Shown here: piece by piece, positions 51,501-63,500 of the stretch
How the letters are laid out: each line of letters opens with the position of its first letter
Position numbering within the stretch: the stretch's first letter is position 1
Notes under the pieces: model-generated
What the model saw: only the letters and a program-made list of their open reading frames with translations
The model's database searches: none
What the model was told of the DNA's origin: nothing
Source: Paragorgia papillata
Lineage: Eukaryota > Cnidaria > Anthozoa > Scleralcyonacea > Coralliidae
Direction of reading: 5' to 3'
NCBI GenBank assembly: GCA_035771165.1
Contig: JAWNZC010000368.1
Location: 3,072,501 to 3,136,500 of the forward strand
DNA: 64,000 nt
Made by a program: the position numbers and the translations under genes

Positions 51501-54500
51501 TGCTGTAGTTATAGACATAAAACGCAGTAGTTACATGCACGCCTGGGCGTGCCTATTTTTTGTATAGTTACATAGAAACTGGCGTCGCGAAATAGTACTT
51601 TGTTTTGCTTGGAATATACACTGCATGTTTTATCTAGTGTAGCTTGATAATATCTTTTAACATAAGAAATACTAGACGGACATCTTATTAATATGGCTTT
51701 GTTTTCCTCTAGGATTATTAATATAAGCTTTATTATATATTGCCAAACTTTAACTAAGTTGTCGTGCTTACGCAATCAGGTCTCTTTTCTAGTCTTTCTA
51801 CTATCTATGATACTGAAGGTCTCCCGCTCACCACCTTTTCACTTTGCTCTATCCAAAACACTGCCTACACAGTACTGTGCTTTTTTATGCCAGCAAAGAA
51901 TTATTTTAAATTTGTTCAGCATCACTCGTTTGAACCGCAACTCGTTTGGTAGATATCATATGTAAGGCAGGATTTCCACTAGGCGTAAAATGTCGCGGTT
52001 TCGATTTTTTCTTTTGTCTTGTGAGTTTGCATAGATTTCATTTCTGAACGAAATAGAAAATTATTCAAGTTGTACAATAGGAAAATCGAGTGCGTGACAA
52101 TTTACATTCAGCTCAACAAAGACCTTTGGTTCTGCATTTTGGCGGGCAATAATATGGTTTTATATTTTGCTGTCAAGCAGGCTCTTGTTGTTTTCTTAGG
52201 GATGTATGGGATAGGTAGAATTCAATGATTAATTTTTACCGGTTTGTTGTTGGTAGATAACATTGAAAAAAAGGATCATGTGAAGAAATTCATGCATGCA
52301 CGTGATTAGAAGTAACTTTAGAAACATTATATAGACGTTGAATCAGATGATTAAAACAATTACCATTTAAAACTTTGGTAATCTAATGTTTAGCTCACGC
52401 CATTTTTTACTTCACAAATTTCAACTGGGTTTTAATGCAACTCAACCAATCAACGAGCTAAATCATTTTGTGTCATCTCTAGTTTTCTACTTTGTTTTTT
52501 ATTTTTAATGATTAAAGGCGAATGGCAACAAAAATCTAAATTTTCAAGTAAGGACGTTTTGATTAATAAACAAGTCATACTTATTAAGCTAATCCAAGTA
52601 ACTATAAGAATTCTATTTTTATAAGAACAATCTATTAATCTCGGCAAAATACAATCGTGTCATCCGCCATCTTGTTTCAAATTGTGCCTAATTAACTAGG
52701 AAGTTAATGACGTCACAAGCTGGGTAAATATTATTAAAATTACAGTTTGCTGATAGCCGAGTGCTTTCCATGCTTTTGAAAGTGTTGTAGTGCAATGATA
52801 TACAAGAACTTTATTTAAAGAGGGTAAACACATAACAGCTTTCGCTGACAAACCAGTGGCCCTCATGTAAAAAATGTCGACAAATATGTAACGTAATATA
52901 GATAAGAAATATGAATTAACTATTTTCAAGGAGACTTAATATCAATAAACAGGGACGAAGTATGCGAGGATTTATTGTCAACACCAATTGGTGACAGCGA
53001 AGGCTTATTACCAGCACCACTTACCGAGTGATTTTGTTGGGAGGGCATCTGATTTTCCTCGGCATTAGATTCATGAACACAGTGACCTTGATGGCGTTAC
53101 TAGTTCATGTTGTTTACAGTTTCCTGAAGTAGTTATGTTAATTAATGGAGAACCATTTTCGTTATTCAGCGGATCGTCACAAACTTTGCTGGTTAACTGT
53201 TCGTTGTGAGATATTCTCTTCGTTAAATGAAAAATCTTGCACGACTTCAGTCCCATGAAATGTGGTTGGAGTGGACACGGGAAAAACACAAATAGGGGTT
53301 GAAGAAGCAATTTCAGTTCCATTCTTAGTAATGGTCGATATCAACTTACTTTGCAAACTCTCAGCACACCTTCTTTGCAATAACAAAGAACTCTTGTTAG
53401 GATACCAGGTCAAGACTAAACAGTCACTGGTAAACATCTTTGCACTACCTCCGGGGGAAGACCATTTACCTTGTAAACCAAGTTCTTCGGCAACAAATTT
53501 CTTCAACAGATCAAAATTTCCAAGCCATTTAAGTTTATCATCAAGAGAGTAAGCCACCAACTCAGAACTAACAATGTTCAAGGAAGACACAAAATCTTCT
53601 ATAATCTCAGCTCTGTATAAATTTTCCGTAGCATCATCAGACCAAGTTTCTGAACGATTAATTCTTGGGCGAAGGCTATAAGGTTCCACCATGTTTAATG
53701 TTAAGTGGGCTTATATAATAATGGTTCTTATGACTACCATTGTCGACGAGAATCGCTCTCCTTCCCCGTCAGTACAATATCAATATATAATACGAACGGC
53801 TAGATTTTTTGCTATCCTTCGTCAAAGAGGAAGGTTAATTGCTGTTTTCGTTGAAAACAGAGTAATTCGATCAACTCGTGTTCGCAAGAAAAGCTTTGAA
53901 ATGAATATGTAAAGCACATTTTGGGAACATAAAAGTATGAGTTAAATATTGCTTGATTTTCTGGGCTAATATTCCAATGGGCGTATTTTTGGGAGAGGGG
54001 GGTCAGAACGTTTATAATATGGTCAAAATTTCACTAAAAGCCAGTCTCGCACTTCTGCAAAATTTAATGTATGACGTCGGTTAAGAGTCCTGCATGTTTA
54101 TACTCGACTACCGTTTAGCTTGTTTGACATATATTTGTTAACCGGTCAAACCTGTTTACATTTGTGATAATATAGAGGGCAAAATTACTTGAATATGATT
54201 GGCTAATGAAGAGGGCATTTTTTTGTAATTCAAGGCAAAACTACTTGCACTTGATTGGTTCCTTGATCAGCAAGCAGTTCTTGTATGTGATTGGTCGCTT
54301 TGTTACTTAGCAACAGTGGACCCCAGAGGAGTGACCTTTGTTCAACAAATCTGCAAGGTTTTTCGGTCTGAAAATGGTTTTTTTGTTTACTTTGAAAACT
54401 ATGGAAGGAGTGTAAACTATTAGTGAAAATGAATACAGTAGAAAATTTACGAACTTTTGCCTGTGTTTACAAAAAGAAAGCAACAGGCACAGCGATAGAG

Positions 54501-57500
54501 CGAGAAAAATTGAAATGTTGCCGAGCACTGACCGTGATAAGGTATACATGTACTTCGACATTTTCAGGACATAATATAGCTCCTGAATAATTGTGCCCGC
54601 TATATTATTAACACCTAATCTTTTATTTATTTATTTATTAAGTTTTGCCACAAGGTTCAACAAGAGTAGTAATTAATTAAAATTTAAAAAAAGTACTTAA
54701 TTACTCATAGTGAAAGTTATATTAAGTTACATCGTAAAATATATAATAATGTGGCAGGGTTGCCGCAACAGCGAACGCCAATTACTGCGGTCCCAAACAA
54801 AAAGAAAAGGCCATATTAATTATTTAGGTTGTGTTAATTATTATTTTGTAAGTATTAATTATTAACCATTAATTATTGTCAAGTAGTAATTGCTGCCGAC
54901 CGAAGGGAGGCAGCACACTAATCTTGACTTGGGTTAGCTGTGTCGTGTGCCCAGATCTCTTGGCCGAGCTACATTTTGTGACGTAGCAGATTGTTTCTAT
55001 ACCCTACATTACATACTCTAGAGGGTTTTTCGACTTTGTGTGGCGCATTATTTATAACTGTGTAACCCGCCACCACAGCCATGGGATGTACTGAACTGTC
55101 GATTACAATGAGGCAAGGACTCGCGGAGAGTGCTGTGAGCTGCAAATAAACCTTGATTTCAGTGAGTAGAAAGATTTCTCTTGTTTAAAAACTCTATATT
55201 TTGGTAAGAGATTTTATGGTTGTTTTCTTCTATTTGCTGCCGTTCAGTGGCCAGTCTTGACAGTTGACTCTTGAGGAAAGCAGTGCTCTTTCATGAGTTT
55301 ATTGTGGAACTCGACGACATCACGACAGTGTCAACAGTCAACAGTTGACAGTGTCTTTTATTTGCAGGGAAACAATATGTACATAAATGTTTTTTGAGAA
55401 TGATATTACGCGTGAGGGATTTCTCTTGCTGAGCCAGTTACTGACTATTGTTCTTATTATTGTTATTATGTCGTCTCAGAATAAAAAAAATAATAATATT
55501 TGGACTTTCCAGCCTCCTTCGCAGGCAACCTTGTTAGCTCTTTATATTGGGCTCACTCTACCCAAGTTTTTTTCACCTCTTCAAACTCTGCGGGTGGAGT
55601 GGGCAATCTTGGGTGGAGTGGGCAATCTTGGGTGGAGTGGGCAATCTTGGGTGGAGTGGGCAATCTCGGGTGGAGTGGGCAATCTTGGGTGGAGTGGGCA
55701 ATCTTGGGTGGAGTGGGCAATCTCGAGTGGAGTGGGCAATCTCGGGTGGAGTGGGCAATCTCGGGTGGAGTGGGCAATCTTGGGTGAAGTGGGCAATCTT
55801 GGGTGGAGTGGGCAATCTTGGGTGAAGTGGGCAATCTCGGGTGGAGTGGGCAATCTTGGGTGAAGTGAGCAATCTTGGGTGGAGTGGGCAATCTTGGGTG
55901 AAGTGGGCAATCTCGGGTGGAGTGGGCAATCTTGGGTGGATTGGGCAATCTCAGGTGGGGTGGACAAGGGGGGGGGGGTCACATTGGCCACAGACTACAT
56001 ATAGTTGCCTGTGGAGTAGGCTAAAGGTTTTTGTCCCTTTTGAGGCAGCATTTCACTTGCGATAGTTATTTTTAGTTATTAGTTCTTATTTACTAATTAT
56101 CAAGTATTAATCGTCAGTCGCCAACTACAAACTATCAACCACCAATTGCTAATAATTTATACGACAATTATCATCGCATGAGTTCTCGTAAAATTAAGGT
56201 TTAATTTCACTCGTGTTTTCAAAATCTTACAAATTACCCTCGTCGCTTCGCGACTCGGACACTCACGATCGGAAATTGCGGCTGTCGAGGCTCGCGAAAT
56301 ACGGGCTGACACGAATTAGCTACGCATGCGTAGAACGAATATCTTGCGTGTAAACGTCAACAATACACGCGAGACCAAGCGAGGCTGGCGCGAGATGAAT
56401 GAGGAGCGAAGGAGCGTTGTGGTACATGTGGGTTCATACGATAAAATTACGAAGATAAAGGACAAAATGGAACGATTGAAGAAGATACTAGGGTTATTGT
56501 AGGATATCAAGCATTTGCTGACTTCAGTGACTTGAAATCAAATACGGCGGAAAAATTAGACGAAGTACAAGGTGCGATCTAATATCGTAAAATTCCATGT
56601 AAAATGACTAAAATCTGTTGTTTGTTGGCCCCCAAACGAAGTTGGGTGTTTTGTTGGCAGATTTCTGTACCCAATTAGCCTTTAAAATGGATTTTAAAGT
56701 TCGAATCAGTCGTGGAAAGTGTACTTGACGACTGACGAATTGACGAGTTAACATAAAACAAACCCAATCCACTATGGAGGGTGAATAAAGATCTCAACTA
56801 TCAGATAACTTTGATTGATTTTATCTTTGTCTTGATTTTGTTTTTGGCTATATATGGACAGTTCTCTTGTTATTGTTTTGCGTGTGTGCTGTGCTTAGAA
56901 TTTAGTAAATTATATCAAACTCGGCCGACAACTCACTTGAGCCAGCACGCACGTGGCCTGCGAACTGCCCCATGAAAGTGGCCGATTTTCTATGCGATTT
57001 CCGATCGTGTGTAAAATTTTGAAAACACTCGTGAAATTAAACCGTAATTTTCCTCGACCCCATGCGATTACCTATACTAATCTTCGCTTTACAAATGAAG
57101 CTCAGTAGTTAAGTAGTTCGCTGGTTACAGATGAGCGTCCCAATATATACTAGTTCCAAAAGTCCATGCTTTTTTCGAAACACCTTGCCGAACGTTTATA
57201 ATAGTTTGTTAGATATTCTTCTCAAACTCATTAATTATTCATGAGCTAATTAGCCAATCAGAGAAAAATATTTGGTCATGCGTATGAGTTTTGAAACCCG
57301 GTAAAGGTCGCGCAAACTGAATTTATAATTAAGAAATCAGATAATAAACGGCACAAACAAAGAACCGTTTATTACCACATTTCTTAATTATAAATTCAAC
57401 GTGAAATCTTCGTCTAATCCAATCACGTGATCACATTCTTCTGCGCGTGTGTACTGTAATAGGTCACAGATGACGTCACACCGTGTAAAGAGAAAAAAAC

Positions 57501-60500
57501 GTACGACACGAGACGAAGTAGAGTAGTGTGACTTTACACGATGTGATGTCTTCTGTGACCTGATTCCAGTACACGCACAGGGGAAAATGTAATCTATTTG
57601 TTTAAAGCAATAAAAATTCAAGTGGTTTATTGAAGGATTTTAAATCATGAAAAACGAAAAACAAGTCTGCTGACGTGATCTGATGCCATCTGCGTGTATA
57701 AACAATCAAAACGCACACAGAAGTCACGTTATTGGATATCGCCAAGATAAATACCAACGTCGTACGCATTGCAAAAGCTGCAAAAGATGTTACTTTGTCA
57801 TTTTAAGCTAAATGTTCTTTCAAATAAAACTAACTTTAAATTTCGTTTCATAAGCACTTTAAGGTGGCTCGCTATAGTTTCAATAAATACGCGCTATTTC
57901 ATACGCTCATTATCTAATGTTATTCACAAGTCTAAAAATTTGTTAGATAAATACTAAGTAGACCTTACTATAGCAGAACTATCGCAGATATAAAATATCT
58001 ATAAAAAAGTTCAATTATTTGCTGTTACCATGGTAATAATGACGTTGGAACTTTGGTATATTTTCAAATATTTCATAATTGAAGCGGCATGTCTTCAGTT
58101 TGCTTCGGTGAAATTTTTTAAAAATTGCTGAGATGATAGATACTGTTGTGGAGAATATCCATGCACAAAATCAGAGAGGGTTGTAGGGACAGATTTTTCG
58201 CTGTAAAAATTATCGATTTAAAAAAGTTCTGTCTTATGAAAATTTTTAAAAATTATATATACTTTAGAACTTTTTATAAACTACTTATTTACAAAATTTT
58301 AGAAAAATTCACCGAAGAAAACGTCTACAAGTCTAACATCCATGTCGACGCGGTCATAGAATTTCGAATCGACAAGATCGCTATTTACGCATGCGTAGCA
58401 ATACTAATTCTAGTCACCAGTCCCCTATTGAAATTACCGTAGGGAGCCACCTTAAGGTATTTTTTTTCTACAGAAGTGAAAAGTTGCTGAAACTCCTCAT
58501 TATTAAAGTTTATGATATGTTCATAGTAAAACAAGACGCCTGCTTAGGCGTTCACTCGGGCTACTCATAGCAATGCAGCTTGGCATAGCCTATGCACGAA
58601 ACAGCACAACAGCGTACGCATATTAAGCGTTTGTTAAAAAGTACAAATTAACCTACAGTGCAATTCAGATTCGGTGAAGTTAGCTGCCAGTTCGTTAGTG
58701 AAAAAGCTGGATTGAACGAGCTACAAGACCGGCAAAACATTGGTGCACCGTTCAACTGGCAGCTAACTTCACCGCGTTAATCTACACCTTTTTCAGGTCA
58801 AATTCAGAAACTTCCAAACGAATTTCAGATAATTCAGATCAATTTCAGAACTTTCCAAGTGAATTTCAGATTTTTCAAATTATGTTCAGATTTTACAAAT
58901 GATATTCAGATTTTCCAAATGATATTCAGACATTTCCAAATGAATTTCAGATTTTCCAAATGATATTCAGATTTTCCAAATGAATTTCAGACATTTCCAA
59001 ATGATATTCAGACATTTCCAAATGAATTTCAGACATTTCCAAAATGAAGCGAGAGGCTAAAGTTCGCATGAACAGTAAATAGTTCGGATCAGCTGAGGGA
59101 ACACATACACCTTTTGCCCTGCATTACTCAATAGAAAACATTCAATTGCACTCATTGAAAAAAGCGAACGATGTACCAAGGAACTATGAAAATGCACACA
59201 CTCAATTAAATTATATTAAAGCTAGTGAAGCAGTTGAATCACATCGAGTTTGGCATAACTTTATTAACACAACAATACATAATCCAGGCAATAACAAAGC
59301 AAATTACAAATATTAAAATTACTCAATACATTTAAAGTTTTCCAATTTAGCGTAAACAGCACGAAATGTCAACACAGCATATTTAATACGGCCGCCCTTT
59401 CAACGTTGTTTATGTTTCGCTCATGCATCTTGCAGATATTTTCCAATAGTCAGCAGGTCATCAGATTGTGAGCATGAGTAATACTTTTCCGTATTAAAAT
59501 TCAATAAATCATATAAATAGTTTATAATCGGTTTATCTTGATCGAGACGGCGGAATATTAACCAAGATCGAAATATAAATAGCTCAGCATATTTTAGTGT
59601 AGATTTACCGCCATCAATGTCTGCAGTTATAAGCGTAGTGAGCATATTTAACATTAACGCAGTTGTCAGCCACATGACTGATTAATAACAGTGTTCAGTA
59701 AGTCACTTGGATCTTCTAAAAGCTTCTAAACTCTTCGTCAAACCAGGTCAAACGCCAAGCTGTCGAAAAGTGCCGACCAATTGCTGGTGAGCATGCCAGT
59801 GAGCACCGGAAGTAAAATGTGCAAAAATGCAATATCGCGACGCAAAAAATAACACGACCGAAACCTACTCTCGCCTAGCACAGGTAGCCCGAGTAATAGA
59901 AAAAAAGTTGGGGTCACCGAAATCGTTTAGAAAATACAGTTGCCAGTAAATCATGATGTTTTCAAAATCTGTAGCTATTTTGGCTAACTTTTGATTTCGT
60001 CTTGTTATCTTGAAAAATCCTTCATAAAAGCACTATAAATTAGTTAATACTGACTGGAAAAATATTTGATATTTTAGATGTACTTATATTTGAACTATTT
60101 AGTGCAGTGGCGGATCCAAGGGGGGTTATGGGGGTTGCAACCCCCTGGCCTATTATATATGTATTCTTTGAACGGTATATTATATTATATATAATATATA
60201 AATTGTGTTTAGTGTATAATATAGCGTATAAAAATCACTATTTCTGATCCTAATATTGTCCCCAAAATGCAGGAAATAGCATTTCAGGGTATCAGAAATC
60301 AAAAATTTTCCGGGGGAGCATACCCCTGCACCCCCCTAGAGGTGTCAACCCCCTCTTTAAAAAAATCCTGGATCCACCCCTGTAGTGGCATATAATGGAA
60401 GAAAATTTGGCAACGCACGAACGAAAAACGTGCGATATTTCAAATTCTGTGAAAAAGTGATTTTTTCTCTATTCTTTCATATATGCTGTAGAGCTGGTGG

Positions 60501-63500
60501 AGGAAAATAATAATTGAGAAAAAAGGATTCACCAAATACCTTCGTAAGCTACACAAGGTTAAAGCTTGAACTGGAGCATTTCCCTATCATTTTATTAGTA
60601 TACGATATTTTTCGGTTACAGTTTTAAGTGACAATTGCGTTTTAGTAGTGCTTCATCAGTTCAAAGCAATCAATTTGCAGAGCTAGTGAAACAAATTATG
60701 CAGTAATTGAATACTCTTATCGACACTCCAGAATTTTTTATATTTACCCAATTTTAACCATTCAGTACTTTTTTTCTTTTTTAGTTCGGCCAGTTGCTAA
60801 CATTAGCTGTACTACTCCTGTGAATATCACAGAAGGTGAAAACGTTTCATGTATTTGTTCTGGAGTGAATGGCAACCCCCCTGCTACTGCATATTGGCTT
60901 AAAGATAACAATTCAACACCTATAACAGAGGGATATCTGAGTGCGCTACTGGACATAAAAAACGTCAGTGAGAACGATACTGGGACATACATTTGTCGAG
61001 TGCAAAGTGGAACTTTAACTGACGAACAACGAGTTGACATTACTGTTTTTGGTAAGTATTTTTGTTTAGTTATATAAAGGTGTTCCTACATTGCGAATAA
61101 TCAGGGCGAAATAATAGTATAGAGTGGAATAATAGTATAGAGTGGAATAATAGTATAGAGTGGAGTGGAATAATAGAATAGAATAGAGTGGAATAAAAAT
61201 ATAGAACAGAATCTGTAGCAATCAATAATACAGTAGAATTATAGAAATATAGAGTGGAATTATAATAGAATAGAGTGGAAACATCACCAGAAGTCAGTAA
61301 TAGTGTAGAGTGGAATAATAGAACACCAGAAGTGAATAATAGTATAGAGTGAAATGATAGAATAGAGTGGAAACATCACCAGAAGTCAATAATAGTGTAG
61401 GGTGAAATAATAGTATAGAGTGGAATAACAGAACACCAGAAGTCAATAATAGTATAGAGTGAAATAATAGAATAGAGTGGAAACATCACCAGAAGTAAAA
61501 GAATAGTAGAATGGAATAATAATATAAAGTAGAATAGTAGAATAGAGTGGAAAGATCACCAGAAGTCAATAATACTGTAGTGTAGAGTGGAATAATCCCC
61601 GAGCCTGGGCGTAGGGCCGGAGCCCGGTGAGGGTGCTAATCTCGACACGCGTCGAGTCATTTTACGCGCGTGGACAAGCTTGATATCGAACAAATTCCTG
61701 TGATCTGAATATTTATATACAGACCATGCGTACCACTGTAGGGCACTGGGAACAATATAGTTTTTGACAAAAAGATTTGAACTAACAACATAATATATTC
61801 TTGAATCTTGACAAAAAGATTGAAACAAATCAACGTTTACGTATAAAGCAGAACAACATCTTGAGTAGAAGAAAACCCGTCAAACCGAAACTCGAAAGAG
61901 GAAAAAGCAATACCGAAAGAAAACCGACAAAGATAAAGGCCGAAAAATTTAAGCTTACGGTAAAAATATAGAGCAGCCGCTCTCAGTAATTACGAGCATT
62001 TAGTAGCAACACAGTCCGAGTTTCCCAGTTTATATGCAATCACTGTTAATTTTTTAATTTTATTTTGTGTGTCCTTAAAGTATTTTAAACGTATAAGAAC
62101 TATATAAACATATAAAGAACTATGAAAGATAACCCAAATATTTTGTTGAAATTTTTACATCTGAAAATGCTTTCAAGCCTGGTGCATGGTAACATTGTCG
62201 GTTGGCATGCGAGCGGGGTCGAGTTCAAACCCTGCGACGTGCAATTTTGTTTATCTCAATTCTTTTTTTCGGAATGTTGTCCTTAAGGTTACTGTAGACC
62301 TTCAAACCATAATTTTTTTTATATTTTTATTCGCTGAAAGTGAAGCATTTTATGAGGGCTTTCAGATTCTGGAAAGGAAATCATGTTTTTTTTTATTTCT
62401 AAACAAGGGGAAAGCGCATTATTTACTTTGTGTGAATAAGTGAATAAATGACAAGAGGTTTCTTTCACACGGCTTTTTCTCAAAGAAATGTTTTGAGCTA
62501 AAGTAAGAACTTTAAAAAGCTATAAGTGAACACGAATTTATCAGAATCACCTAAAAATTGATATTCGAGTAAATTAATATTATGGTGACAAACGTGTGTC
62601 TGGGAATTGTAAAATTTTAAATATTTATCGCTTTAATAAACAGAAGCGCTATTTTTTGTTTGCGTTCATGAAATGACTAAATGTTTTGTTGCAGTCTTGT
62701 AGCCAGTTATATCATCTTTCGAATAATGTGTAGGTTTTGGTATATGCAATAAACGGACGGAGCGCTATAATGTTTTCCTTAAAATGTAACCCGAAGGGCG
62801 ACAGTAACCTTAAATTTTTCTTTGTTCCTCATTACCTTTTTCTTTATAAAACTATATTCAAACAAATTTTTCCTATGTCAAGTATTCTACTATAATTAAA
62901 AGTATATTTTGATCTTTCCGACGGGAGTGGCTACTTCCAGACCCCAAAGCGCAAGGGGGTTGCAATTAACGTTTTCTTATCAGGAAGGATATTTACAAAA
63001 ATTATATATTTCTAGTAAATAAATAATTGTTATTTATATGATTCCCTCAGTGACTAATTCTTAAATGATTCTTTTGTTTCAGATAAACCAGTTGCTGACG
63101 TTACTTGTAATACTTCTGTGTTTATTGAAGAGGGAAATAATTTTTCCTGTAACTGTTCTGGAAACGATGGCAGTCCTCCTCCTAGCATAATTTGGTTAAA
63201 GGATAATAATAAGTTGACTACTGTGGATAACATTTTGACATTGCATAACATTAGCAAGCTCAGCAATGGGACATACGTGTGTCGTGTACAAAGTGGTAAT
63301 TTAAAGAAAGAAAAACGAGTTGACGTTGCTGTTCTTTGTGAGTACACTTATTTCACCATTTGACATCGATCTTTTCTTGTAGCAATTGAGTCACGCACGC
63401 ATGCTCTGGGTTGAGTAAAACATGATAGAATTAGATGTACAGAGCAAGAGATTACTCTCAGATTAACATTTTTTAATTTGACAGGTTTACACGGTCATTT

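Larger units (their letters stand above)
49191..60784 (+). other. Gene C intron 2 (11.6 kb)
   Basis: It carries a palindrome (50026-50134), a pentamer satellite (50447-50673), a transposon-type ORF (53177-53692, minus), a 20-bp minisatellite (55588-55965), a MITE pair (57770-58451), a 19-bp repeat (58790-59045) and a GGATCC-ended MITE (60104-60388). Between these, at 50850-53070, 53700-55380 and 56050-57700, I see AT-rich sequence with no supported exon. The ATTTATTATCTG-type palindrome near 57330-57400 is another small hairpin. Confidence 0.5.
61052..63082 (+). other. Gene C intron 3
   Basis: It holds a TAGAGTGGAATAA tandem array, a segment shared with gene B intron 1, a tRNA-like sequence and AT-rich sequence. 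The segment near 62820-62980 (GGGAGTGGCTACTTCCAG, CAAGGGGGTTGCA) resembles the inverse of 15490-15610. No other exon is recognised. Confidence 0.5.

Noticed and set aside
52696..52929. 77-residue minus-strand frame
   Set aside because: AT-rich intronic sequence; no domain or splice support.
55387..55991. Frames of VEWAISGGVGNLG or PTPPKIAHSTQDC type
   Set aside because: The 20-bp minisatellite is open on both strands; the upstream 60 residues show no domain.
58146..58442. 98-residue plus-strand frame
   Set aside because: It lies inside a TTAA MITE. The corresponding copy at 31265-31861 does not keep the frame.
59421..59675. 84-residue minus-strand frame (KYAELFIFRSWLIFRRLDQD region)
   Set aside because: It has a protein-like composition but no recognised family, splice context or repeat copy in the window; support is too weak to annotate.
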